Positions 12,701 through 27,573 of a stretch of 39,913 bases of DNA are shown here, piece after piece. The notes beneath the pieces are model-generated. The model saw nothing but the letters and a program-made list of their open reading frames with translations, was not told the DNA's origin and made no database searches. A program made the translations under genes and the position numbers. Position 1 is the stretch's first letter; every line of letters starts with the position of its first letter. Source of the DNA: Setaria digitata (Eukaryota > Nematoda > Chromadorea > Rhabditida > Setariidae); assembly GCA_003640385.1 (NCBI GenBank), contig RCAB01000542.1, positions 1-39,913 of the forward strand. The letters run 5' to 3'.

Positions 12701-15700
12701 TTGTGCTTCTCATCAATCATGTTGTCATCGTTGTCAAGTGAGTTGTGCTTTGCAAGGGCTAATTTTCCAAGATTTTCTTACTTTATTGTTCATTTTAATC
12801 AGTAATGCATTCTTATACCTTTTGCATCGCATACCTGCTGATATCGTTAAACTCATCAAGAAAACGCAAACGGCACATTATAGTTACGGCCGGTAGGACA
12901 TGTGTGTAGACCAGCGAGATCTGTATGTGATGTGGCGGAAACGTGTACCGGAGATGATGGTAATTGCCCTGACGATGGTTACCTGATTGACGGTACTGTA
13001 TGTGGGATCAGTGGACAGTGCTGGAAAGGAAATTGCTCAGATATTGAGCGACAGTGTCGCGATCTTTGGGGTTCAGGTAAGCCACTTTTTTATAAGTGAG
13101 AAACTTAATGGGAAAGGAAATTGCAATAGGAGGATTAAATAAATTGAAATCTAATTCACCAGTATTTTTCCTAAGTGTAGTTTATAAACTAACTGTTGAT
13201 TAAGTTCTATTTTCGGAAGAAAAAGAATTGTCTGTAACTTCTTATTGCAATTTTGAACTCTCCAGCTTTTTACGCTGTCTGCAGTTGGACGTTGAATTTG
13301 GAAATGTTTCCAAGGAAGTGAGCGTTTTCAGATGCGGCAACGGCAGATGAGCACTGTTACAAACGTAATGGGCTTGGTCTAGAATATGGAAATTGTGGTC
13401 TAGATCGAGATGGGACATATAGGAAGTGTGAAGTGGAAAACGTACATTGCGGAACGTTGCATTGTCGAGCAGGCTCACAAACGCCCGTGGACTTAAATCT
13501 TAATTCATTTAACCTTCAATTCCTACATGAAACCAAACAAATACAGTGCAAGTATGTATTGGGTAGAGTTCAGAGCAGATATTTCCAATTTTTCCTTAGA
13601 GTGTTGCTAGACTTCTAGGCGCTGTTTTTATCTTCCATCTTGCATTTATTAAAAAACGACTACATTATATCTAGAGATATTTTTGTAGATAGTCAACAAT
13701 AAAAACCACTTTTTGTTTTGGTAGTATTACTCTCCCATCTCTCACTACTTCTCTTTATTCAAAAGTGGATTGAGTATGTTATTGACATCTCACAAAATCT
13801 TCGAATTCGGACGAGAAAACTCGTATTATTTTCTTGAACTCCTTATCTGAAACTTTAATGATGTGATTAGCAAGTTATGCATTGGAATTACTTTAAGATG
13901 CTAGTTAAAAGAGTATAGATAGAGTTAATGTTTAAAAAAAAATATTTGCTTAGAATGGTTACAAATTTCGATGTTGGTATGGTTATGGATGGAAGCAGTT
14001 GTGGTTCTGGGAAAGTGTGTGTTCAAGGAATCTGTTCACCTCTTGTTCAGGTCTCACCACCGGTGCACTGTCCAAGCAATAATCTTGCATACCAGTGTTC
14101 AGGACATGGGGTAAATTTCCTTAACTTGAATGATGTTGTGTAATCAAAAAGATTTTTACATTATTTTATGCATGGCATCGTCGATTTTTCTTCTTGATTG
14201 CATATATGAAGAAAAATTAATTGCCGTCTTAGGACTGTACAACAGCGCGACGGTGCGTGTGCTATAGCGGTTGGATGGGCACTGCTTGTGATACCAAAAC
14301 AAATATTACGTATTCGACGACTACTTCATCGTCATCAGATGTTTCTCATTTCAGTGATATCTTCATTCCATCATTTACAGGTTTTTTCTCTTTCAGTTCA
14401 TAGATGAACTAAATGATGGGTCTTTTTTTTTTAACTTTTATTTCCTTTAATCATTTTGATTTCAGGAGGCCATACATTGAATACCACGACCTTAATTGTA
14501 ATTCTTCTTATTGTCGGAATATTGCTTCTGCTGCTTTTAATATGTCTCTTATTTTGTTACCGGTGAGTTTATTTCTAACTGTTATCTTCGCTGTTTAATA
14601 ATCAAAAGATTCTTCACCGTTGGTTTTTTCACAGGCGACAAAGTGAACTTGAGTTCTCGTCACCAGCAGATGAGAAATTGAATGATAGTCTTCCAGAAAA
14701 TACGCAGCGGTCAATAAAATTTGGTAATATGCCGAGTTATCGGTAAGTCTTTCTTTTTTTCCTTCAGAATCTGAACTTTTTCAGTACCTTGTTTTCCTTG
14801 CATTTGCTGACAAAGATCTGATTGTAAGGAACATTTTAAGCTGTTAATTTTTCGAATACTGTAATTTTTAGTGAAGAAAAAAGGAAAAGGAAAAAAGATA
14901 AGCACGTATATGATGCATTGCAAAGGATCACCGAAGCAAGTGATGAACGAGATAGCGCTTCAGTGAAGTCGCGTGAATCTGGAAATAATGGTCATGAAAA
15001 TAACAGTTCTTTAATAGTAAACAGAAGCTGTATAGAGTATGATCCACGAGAGGATATTGTTACGACAATGCTGAACGGTAAAAATTTCTCAAAATACAGT
15101 GGTAGGGGGAATAGGGTTCAAATATAACCAAACATTCTTGATTGTTAATCAAGAAAGCAATAGTACATGGTAATTCATCATGGACTTTTTAGGTACAGCA
15201 ACAACGTTACTGAAAAGAGAGGCACCAAGCAGCCACAATTGCTATTGCGACGGTGTACTATATCATGAGACCTGTTCAGAAATTATGAACTCTCCTCCAG
15301 CAATACGTTGTTCATCGGTAGCACTTCCGGCTCGCTGTGAACGAAATCGAAGTGGTTATGCTACTGATTCTGAAATCGGTTGCTTTTTTTTTTTTTTAGA
15401 TTTGTTGTGAATGTCGAATTTACTATATTTGTGCACACGTTAAAGTTTTATGTTAGGTTGTGAGAGCAACATAACATTCATGGAAATATTTAACAGTAAA
15501 GAACTTGTAAGCGGTTTAAAAGCCTTAAATATTTTTGAAAACCAGTGACTATTTTCAGTGCGCTCATACAACTAAAAAACTATTGAGGGTCTCTTTTAAA
15601 ACTTTCTTTTTTCTTTTAACAGTGAGTCGATATGGTGCACGTTACGTCGAAGGCGTATCAGGTGCAAGTGTTGAGTTAAGTCCAACTTCTTCACAAGCTT

Positions 15701-16418
15701 CAGTCAATAACAGAATGACTCCAACTCCTCTGAAACTTAACAATATTGGCATGTTACTAAGGCAGTTGCAATATAATGACGAAGTTTCCAGGTTCATCCA
15801 TATTCATTCGAGTTTTTTAAAATATTAATACGATATTTTCTAATTCTTTTCTAAAGTTATTAGTGCGATATATTCTAATTTTTCTTTCAAATGTTTAATT
15901 AGGAGTTGCAACACTGTCATTTTAGTGATGCGGAGCTGAGTGCAGTGGAAGCAGACCACGTGGAACATGCTGATCTGGGTTCTAATACCGAGTCAACTAG
16001 AGGTGGCTGTGAGTCTCATGAAACGAAGTATTCATACTTTTTTGATATGTCAAGGGGAATATAGAATTTATTATAATCAGAATTTAATTGGCTCGATTTT
16101 CCAACTCAACTATAGAAATATAAGTTATATTTTTACAGTACATCGCTCCCAAATGGTCTAGACCCGAATTTATCGCGATCGATACAGAACAAAGACAGGA
16201 ATATCGGTGATGAAAGACTTGACAATTCGTCTCGCAACTGTAATAATACTTCAACTTGCTTATCAAATGAGGCAGTGTTAAATGAACAAGGTGCTCTGTT
16301 CCAAGATTGTCACTCTCTATCTGAAATAGAAATGAATGAGAGGACTGTTAGGCATATACATCCTCATGGTCAAAGTCAGCATTCTTTGTTCAGTGATTCA
16401 TTCAGGTTAGAAGTATGA
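6791..16418 (+). CDS. unc-71: Catalytically dead membrane ADAM, UNC-71 type
   Basis: This is a type I membrane ADAM; UNC-71 in C. elegans guides motor axons and sex myoblasts, so a cell-surface adhesion role is inferred. Exons: 6791-6869, 7268-7388, 7483-7615, 8232-8347, 8552-8711, 8807-8875, 9047-9118, 10501-10645, 10771-10877, 11019-11152, 12043-12151, 12573-12737, 12884-13076, 13332-13551, 13954-14110, 14233-14380, 14466-14562, 14635-14742, 14872-15077, 15193-15378, 15623-15783, 15903-16027, 16139-16418. They keep frame throughout (1096 residues). Order: signal peptide (1-26); prodomain with NCYYQG and ALSTCNGLR; metalloprotease-like domain with HNLAHTMGLDHD (about 350-361); disintegrin from CGNGIIDGEEECDCG (about 422), loop CRPARSVCD (about 478-486), no RGD; Cys-rich; EGF CVCYSGWMGTACD; transmembrane helix (about 718-741); 350-residue polar tail starting KRKRKKDK. 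The active-site Glu of HExxH is Asn. No clear RxxR furin site. Weak points: exon 2 acceptor (7267 versus the stronger-looking 7247, whose phase fails), exon 10 acceptor, and the last two introns. Confidence 0.88.
7884..7969. repeat. AT-dinucleotide palindromic microsatellite in unc-71 intron 3
   Basis: About 86 bases of almost pure alternating A and T, broken by a few G or C bases, and preceded by a 19-base T run at 7851-7869. It is self-complementary and would form hairpins or cruciforms. It lies in the intron between the exons ending 7615 and starting 8232. Confidence 0.9.
9727..9791. repeat. Imperfect direct duplication in unc-71 intron 7
   Basis: Two copies of about 28 bases share TTATATAGGC followed by ACATACTT and GTATTT-like ends (9727-9754 and 9765-9791). 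They sit in a 1.4-kb intron, the longest in the gene. No coding function is seen. Confidence 0.65.
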
Positions 16419-16997
16419 TGATAAGCTGTGCTATTGACTTGTAATTTTGGCAGCATTTCGGTGTAAATCCCTTATTAATGAGTTTTATTTTATGGACGTC
16501 TATTCTTTTCATATGGTTTTGAAAACACTCATAATAATGTAAAATTTTTGGGTCTTTTCATGGCTACTGGTAGAGTAGTCGGTGGCTTCGAAATACTGCT
16601 GCTTACCATAGGTTGAAATGAAACGCTTGAAATGATCTCTCTTATTTAACTTCCTTCATTCGTTCCAGAAATTTGTAAGTTGTATGTGTTTTTGACATCA
16701 TGTTTACTTATTTATGTTTCTAAAATGTTCTACCTCTTTTCATTATTTTTATCCTTTCTGATATGAAGTGTAAAATACAAGGCACCATTTTTTTTCTCCT
16801 GAAAAAGACGGAAAGAAGTGGACTGGAAATGTAGTTGATTTTTCGCTTTTCTCAGAGTTTCATCTAATTCAGTGATAACTTTCCCAACATCAGAACTACT
16901 TTTTTGTAACTCTCTGTCTTTATTGTTTCTCTCTTTCATCAAAGGAACTATGCTCCGAATTTTTTAACATCTAAAAATTTCCTGGAGATGGTGAAAG

Positions 16998-17145
16998 GGC
17001 TAAAAGAAATATGTTAAGGGGAATTACAATTAAAATAAGTGCAAGTTCAGCTGTAAAAAATCCAGAAAATGATCCCGAAGTTCCAGGAGAGGAAAATTTG
17101 TTACAACATGAAGGTTCGTTCGCTATTCATGTTTCTCTGGTTTAA
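16998..17145 (+). other. Candidate alternative last exon of unc-71-like gene
   Basis: A frame beginning AKRNMLRGITIKISASSAV and running to a TAA at 17143-17145 has good coding composition (NPENDPEVPGEENLLQHE). If the last called exon were spliced at TTCAG|GTTAGA (donor at 16406) to GTGAAAG (AG at 16996-16997), the phase would fit and the tail would gain about 49 residues instead of stopping at 16418. The acceptor lacks a pyrimidine tract, so this is only a suggestion. Confidence 0.25.
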
Positions 17146-18723
17146 AATTATTCTAAATAAAACATTTTGATCACAATTCTCAGATTTACTGCTTTTCCTT
17201 CTCACGTTGTTCTGGCATCTCATTTCTGTCATTGTTTTTATGCCATATCTCATGAATCCAACACTGCCTCTTTCAACCATCCAATAATTTCCGTAATCCA
17301 TTCCCTCTTTCTTTACCAATGTTTTCATATGTTGTTGAATTGGTCTTTCAAAAAAATCTGTTATGATTGTGTACATATATTTGCATTTTTTAATTTGAAT
17401 TTGTTTAGTGTTTATTACCAAGCTCAGTGGACTTCAAATGATTAAATTAGAAAAGAAAGATAATGAAAAAAGAAGGAAAAACTCTTTACCCTTCACACTT
17501 CTCTTCTGAAGTATAAACTTCCATAAAATGTACAATCTCTTTGAGGTATGCTGGAAAGAGAATATATGAATAGTGGCATGAATTAAATTAGTTAATCCAT
17601 CGGTGATATAAAATAACATGGTTACATGCGGTGCACCTGAGAAATGGATAATAACCACTGGTTTATGTGTAAGTAGAGAAAAGAGGTATATTTAGTCGAA
17701 TTGAGAGTTGTATTTCCTCGTATACCGTGAGTGCAATTAAGGTAGATATTGGTTTTTTTTTTTTTTTTTTTTTTGCTCATGTCGCTGCTGTGTCTGTTAC
17801 TTCAAAGATGAAGTTTGATCCCTGCTATCTCATTTTTCACATTAAAAAAAGTTATGGAAATAAAAGAGGATAATGTTGTGTATTTCAGACTAGGAAATGT
17901 CTAAAGCTCGACTCCAGACATGAGGTATCTGAGCAGTGGCAAGCAAAAGCATTCACTACTGCTAGGAAATGGAACCTACAGAAACTCTGTTCCCAACAAC
18001 TTAGTGTTTATTGTTGTAACCGTCTTGGAGGCGAGACATGAAATTCTGGGAAGATAACTTCGGTAAGATATAGTTCCGACTGATTACTTCATTAATTGAC
18101 TCGAATTCAATTTTCCAACTTATTGCCTCCTTTCGGTTTGTGTCTCAATATGTTGTAAGTGAACTTAATACCTCTCTCAGTATCCAAGCAACGAGCGTGA
18201 CAAACTGGAGACTAGAGGAATTCGTAGTTGAGACTTGTATTTTCACATTGATCTGGCCAGTGAAGCACGTGATCGTGCAGCTCCGCGGTACCTTCCTCGA
18301 TATATTCCTTCTTACTACCTAATATGTTACTTTGGAGAGTTTCAGTGCCGTTGTTTATAATTAGCAGTATGGGCTAGTACGAGATTTCCCATTTTCGGTT
18401 TACGAACAGATAGGTCTGAGGGATAGTTGAACCTAATTGTTGAGAAAGTAGAATTTTAATTAACTCCTAGATATCAGTGGGTGAACGTGCATTATTTTGT
18501 CCTTTCAAAATTAGTTTAATTTGTTTGGTAGTTATTGTGCGATGATAGAACTTCCGTCACAGTTTCATTTTCGGCGTTATTTAACTAAATGGGTTGATTA
18601 AGGATTAATGAAGAATGAATTAGAAATTTGAATAAACTGGTTTCTGAAAGACGTTGTGTCATTATTTTTTTACCAATCCAGTGGTTAGCCTAAAATTACT
18701 AAGCATTACATTAATGACTTTGT

Positions 18724-18767
18724 CTGTTTTAGAATAAAGTCCAGTCTGTTTTAGACACTGTTTTAGA
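18724..18767 (+). promoter_or_regulatory. Three repeated acceptor-like sites upstream of CIAO2B
   Basis: CTGTTTTAGA occurs three times in 44 bases (starting about 18724, 18747 and 18758). Each ends in a TTTTAG acceptor core and they lie 120-165 bases upstream of the CIAO2B start codon. They are candidates for alternative spliced-leader acceptors, or a small tandem duplication. Confidence 0.4.
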
Positions 18768-18888
18768 ATAACAGTGTTCGTTGTCATATTTTGCAAAAAA
18801 GGATTTATAAGTCTTTCAGAATAAGGAACACATATGGATGTCCCAATAAACTGAACGGCAGGTAAAACTGAATTCGGTGATCTCTAAT

Positions 18889-20409
18889 ATGTTAGAAAAT
18901 ACATCACCAATAGTATATGCTACAAAGTCTCGGAATAAAAAAGTGTCTGATTCGGAGTTAGACCCAAACATTGCTGATCCGATCAATGTGCAGGAAATCT
19001 TTGATTATATAAGGCAAACATATTTGTTTTTGTTTTGTTAGTTTTGTTTTACTTCTGGTCATTCGTAAAATTTTTTTTGTTGCTGCATCCAAGTAATGCC
19101 ATTTTAATTTACAATTTTTCTCAGAACTTTTAAGGAAAATAAGTAGAGGTTGCTTTAGCTGAGTTCTATCAGTGGCAGGCCAGTTATAGCTAGATTAATT
19201 TAATGAATACTGCTAGAAACTGTTTGTTTAGTGGTGTTTAGTACATAGTGCCATTATCATTAGAAATGCAGTACGGCATAATCGGCTGGTCTTGATTTAG
19301 ATAATTCCATTGTAAAGTGTGAATTTGATCAGTGATTTTTGAATGCTTGAAATAATTAGATGCTCATGAAATTTAATTCATTTAATAGAGTTATTTGTTC
19401 ACATATTGCTTTCTTCTATCTAATAAATGTTTTGTTCTAGGGATATCAATGATCCGGAACATCCCCTTACTCTTGAACAACTAAATGTTGTCCAAGAAGA
19501 ACTCATTGTGGTTGACAGTAGTGATGACGAAACGATTGTTGATGTAAGTATAAATTTTTTTAAGCAAGTCAAGAATATTTTATTTTATCTAATCAAGACA
19601 TGCATATTAAAAAAAATGAATAAAAAAATGATGGAACAACTGACAATCTTTTATAGGTCAAATACGTTCCCACAATACCACATTGTTCAATGGCTACTTT
19701 AATTGGCTTAGCAATACGAACAAAATTACAGCGATCTTTACATCCAAGTGTAAAAGTAAGTAATTTGCGGCCTTTACTATTTTTGCTTTTTTCATCAAAT
19801 TTTATTCATAACAGAGTTCAAAAAATATTTTCCGAATTTGAAACACAAAGTGTAAAAGATTAATAAATAGTAAAGCAAAGAATGTTATATTATATTTTCG
19901 AATGTTCCGTTCAGTCAGTGCATTTTATCGGGAAATATAAACGATATAGATGCTTGAGTTCTTCGTTGTTACTTGAAATTGCCTATTAAGTATGCCTGTT
20001 GTTTTCGAGACATAATTTTTATTAACAGTTTTTCTCAGACTTGGACCTTATTTAGACGGTAGACGTAAAAGGGGAAATCTCCGAATCGTGTTGCTTGTTC
20101 AAATAATTAAATTGCAGTATCTTGATTGCATAGTGTTCTGATTGGTTTTAACCAAGTTAGTCTAAAGAAGTAAGACTTAGACAGTGGTTATTTGTTCTCA
20201 TAGTTCCATCCCTTTTTCTTTTTAAATTCTTGTTACCAATGCTGTACGATTAGCTATTTTAGGTAATAGTGAAAATAGCGCCAGATACTCACATGTCCGC
20301 AGACGCAATAAACAAACAGTTAGCAGACAAAGAACGAGTAGCAGCTGCGCTGGAAAATCCTGATCTATTACGAGCGGTTAATCAATGCTTGACACCTAAT
20401 GGTCTTTAG
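18889..20409 (+). CDS. CIAO2B: Cytosolic iron-sulfur assembly component 2B (MIP18/FAM96B)
   Basis: This MIP18-family (DUF59) protein belongs to the cytosolic Fe-S targeting complex, with CIAO1 and MMS19, that delivers clusters to DNA polymerases, helicases and other apoproteins. Four exons join in frame: 18889-19013, 19441-19543, 19657-19755 and 20263-20409, giving 157 residues (human 163). Matches to the human protein run the whole length: [20 protein letters not shown], then [17 protein letters not shown] with the conserved reactive Cys, then [18 protein letters not shown] and VNQCL at the end. The N-terminus ([16 protein letters not shown]) fits human LLENANPLIYQRSGER, which supports this start. 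The first intron begins with GC, not GT (see findings). MRM2 follows on the same strand 509 bases later. Confidence 0.96.
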
Positions 20410-20918
20410 GAAATATTATTTCACGGGTTATTTTTCTTTTCTTGCAAACTTTCGAAGTGGAAGTTCACTTCCCTGCCTGGAGTTTGTATGTAAATGTGAT
20501 GTTTTCCACAAACTCGTTATGTCAATAAGTCCAACTGTTTGTTCTTGTTTCCAAAATAAAATTTTATGAGAACTTGTAGTGTCAACAGCTGAAAACAGTT
20601 GAAAATGAAACCCAAAGCACACACTTATAAAATGTTTGATATCGCTCTATCTTTCACACTCTTGGTACTTCGGAATTTTTTAGATTTTTGTCTTAATACT
20701 TTTATTTTTTATACATTCCTTTGCAGTGCAACTACATTTGAAATTTCTACTCTTTGTTTCTATAAGACGGACTGGAGAAGCGTGCTGTTTTACAGAAACA
20801 GTGGGTTTCTTGAAGGATTTTCATTTACAGACCAGTTTAAGTATACCGTTAATTGGCAGAAGGTCATAATGACTTTGCCCAATTCAGGTGGAAATGAATA
20901 ATTGAAAAAGAAGTCTCA
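20410..20918. other. CIAO2B to MRM2 spacer
   Basis: About 509 bases between two same-strand genes. It contains the CIAO2B polyadenylation hexamer at 20555. The frame 20599-20901 is open for 100 codons but has no family resemblance, and its hydrophobic, Phe-rich make-up is that of random AT-rich DNA. Confidence 0.5.
20555..20560 (+). terminator. Polyadenylation signal AATAAA (CIAO2B)
   Basis: AATAAA lies 146 bases after the CIAO2B stop codon, a sensible 3' UTR length for a nematode gene. Confidence 0.6.
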
Positions 20919-22409
20919 ATGTGTGATATCAAACTTAAGCCAGGGCTAATCACGTTATGGTTTGCAAGACGTTTCTCGAAAGGCAAGAGATCAAAAAGCA
21001 CGGTAAAGTATCTGCAAAAGCAGTGGTCGGATGAATTCTCTAGAAAAGCTCGCGAACATTCTTATCGAGCTCGAAGTGCTTATAAACTGTTAGAAATTAA
21101 CGAAAAGTATAAAATTATTGAGCCTGGCAAGTTTAATTTCCATTTTTCTAATTATTAACGAGCTGAAAAGAATTATAAAGTGAGGAATCTAGGCAGCTGA
21201 TGTGCTACAAAGTATATAAGAAAAGGATAAGCAGAATCCTTCTTTCATTTTCCACAACTTTCCTTTCATTGTTTTTTAAGCTTACTTTACAATACAGGTA
21301 TGGTAGTTGTCGATGTTGGTGCAGCTCCAGGATCATGGTGCCAGGTTGTTGCTGATATTGTACAGCCAAATTTACATAAAGATGCTTTTATTTTGGGCAT
21401 TGATTTACAGGTATTTAACTAATCTTTTTTTTTCACATAAAACAAGTGTCATTTGCCATTGGTGTGTTATGTTGTCATATGATTCGTAATGTAGTTTTGC
21501 ATGTTAATGTTATTTCCAGCCAATAATACCAATTTCGGGAGTTAATTTTTTGGATCTGTCCGATATTACTGCTCCGGAAACTCATCAAAATATAAAACGA
21601 CTTTTAAAAGGAAGGCCGGTTAATGTTGTTATAAGTGATATGGCCCCAAATCCTACCGGTAACAAATCGTTTATTATTATTGCAAGAGAAATAAGTTAAT
21701 GAGCTTTGCAGTGAATTCAACTATTTTTTTCTTCGTAGCACGATTTTACTTTTTCTTTTTTAAAGTTTAACCCTAATGAATGCTTACCTGGTTCTGAGTC
21801 GAAGATATAATAAAGCTAGTGATATCCCAGGGTCTTCGAACAGGCTAAGAAAGCATTTCTTTGCTGTATTTTTATAGATCGATGCAATTATAATTACCTA
21901 GTTACCTTGGCATAAAAGTTCGGATGCCTTCTGACACTATGCTTCTATGTCATCCTCTTCCGCTTTTAATTCTTTATATTAATCTTGCTTTTAAATATTT
22001 TCAAAAATTGGATACCTATAAAAGGTATTAAATTCCTCTTACAGCAGCAGCGACTTACAGGAAATTTATAGTTGTCATCTTTATGAGGAGTTACTTTCGA
22101 ATATTTTTACTGCAATCAGTTGTTGCTTTGGTCGTATTTCAAAAGTTATTACTTGCAGGCGATGGAGGAATTGATCATGAAAGAATATTGTCACTTTGTT
22201 CTTCGGTACTAGAACTCAGTGTGAAAAAGTCAGTAATTCCTCTTGTAAAGAATGGAACGTTCCTTTGCAAAATATGGGATGGATCAAGGCGAGAAGAATT
22301 TACTGAACGGCTTAAACAAGATTTCAAAAAGGTATACACTGTGAAACCTAAGGCTAGTCGTGATCATAGCGCGGAAGTATATCTATTAGCAATGAAGAAA
22401 CTATTATGA
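20919..22409 (+). CDS. MRM2: Mitochondrial 16S rRNA 2'-O-methyltransferase MRM2 (FtsJ family)
   Basis: MRM2 methylates a uridine ribose in the peptidyl-transferase loop of mitochondrial large rRNA, using S-adenosylmethionine. Four exons (20919-21126, 21298-21410, 21520-21658, 22159-22409) give 236 residues, the normal size. Family motifs: SYRARSAYKLLE near 49-59, the SAM-binding loop VDVGAAPGSW (about 74-83), SDMAPNPTG (about 146-154), GTFLCKIW (about 186-193) and SAEVYLLAMK (about 224-233). The K-D-K-E catalytic tetrad is complete: K56, D147, K191, E226. The N-terminus is short and basic (ARRFSKGKRSK), suitable for mitochondrial import, although the first ten residues are less typical. The first intron has a GC donor with an otherwise perfect context, G|GCAAGT. 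It converges on the kinase gene. Confidence 0.95.
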
Positions 22410-22413
22410 TGTT

Positions 22414-22419
22414 AATAAA
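22414..22419 (+). terminator. Polyadenylation signal AATAAA (MRM2)
   Basis: AATAAA begins only 5 bases after the MRM2 stop codon, which would imply a very short 3' UTR. Confidence 0.55.
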
Positions 22420-23054
22420 ACTTTTGGCTGAATTCTTTTTTGATTGCTTTCCTGTCGAGAGCCTTATCGGTTGGCTTTAAACAGAATTAGGATTTTTTAA
22501 AAGCATTATTTTCTGAATTCATGTCATTGCCTTCTTTCGGCACAAATCCTTCCACTTCCTAGTGCTATGATTCAAAATAATATCAAATTTTATGAAACAA
22601 AAAGAATTCCTTGATGTCAAAAAAAATTACCAATTAAGTCAAAAATTTTTTCTCATCGATTACTGAACTGATTATATCGCATGCATGTTAACATTAAGGA
22701 ATATATCGTTATATCACAAAACATTTCTATAGTAACAATTTCACAGAATGACGAAAGATCGGGCAACAGTTGGTAATCAGCGTCCCGTCGATGCTTATGA
22801 ATAAGGCGAAACAATATGCTATAATTAAAACCGAGAACATTTAATTTACTTATTTAATTTAATAATTAAGTTATCAAAAGAAATGGTACTAAGTCCATCG
22901 ATAAAAGGAATCCTTTTTCTCTCAGATTTTAAGAAATAATTCAGAGATGTAAGCTCTATTAAATTTTTGGACTCATGTTCTAGGGGGAAAAATATTCTGG
23001 TTCTTCCTTAACAAATTATGTAATCGTACTTCTCGTCTGATAACTTCAAACATC
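22420..23054. other. Spacer between convergent MRM2 and kinase genes
   Basis: About 635 AT-rich bases between two tail-to-tail genes. They presumably hold the 3' UTR of the minus-strand kinase. I see no coding sequence. Confidence 0.5.
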
Positions 23055-27070
<4,016 letters not shown>

Positions 27071-27573
27071 CTAAAAATGACCTTCGAAATGCTAACAGTT
27101 ATTTATAAAATGCAAGAAACATCTCTACCAAATAAATGTTTTATTTTTTTAATATTCTACATGAAAAGTTTCTATAATTAAAACAATTAAAAGAAAGGGT
27201 TAGTATATACACACAAAATACATGGTCTTTTACAGCATTTTCCAGATGAGACAAGTATTGAAAAGTGGAAGATTTTTCAAAATCAGTAATGTAATAGCAA
27301 AAAAATTTCTTTCGACCACAATTTCCTTCTTTTTTTTTTCCACAAAATTTTATAAAATACCATGTTCAGAAATAAGTCTTTAGAAAATCAATTATAATAT
27401 GACCACATAATAACTTATTTTACTTCCATGTGTAATTTGTAATTTAGAAGAATAAAACGACCCATTATACTGAGAAATAATGAAGCTTTCATGACACATA
27501 TTATTCCTAACCATATTTAGCACAATAACCAATTACAGCTTGAACTACAAAACACAAAAGGCTTTACAGATAT
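27071..27573. other. Spacer between MRPL40 and the kinase
   Basis: About 500 bases between two minus-strand genes. No SH2-like or other coding exon was found. The minus-strand TTTTTAG at 27071-27077 precedes the first kinase exon and could be a trans-splice acceptor, which would allow the two genes to form an operon. Confidence 0.5.

Larger units (their letters stand above)
16419..18888. other. Downstream region of unc-71 and upstream region of CIAO2B
   Basis: Presumed 3' UTR plus intergenic sequence. It holds a T run at about 17753-17774, a frame open from an acceptor-like TATTTCAG at 17881-17888 to TGA near 18041 (about 50 codons, no family seen), and a possible AATAAA at 18630-18640. No recognisable gene apart from the candidate exon listed separately. 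Confidence 0.45.

Noticed and set aside
20599..20901. 100-codon plus-strand frame between CIAO2B and MRM2
   Set aside because: It overlaps the expected 3' UTR to promoter region and has no recognisable domain.
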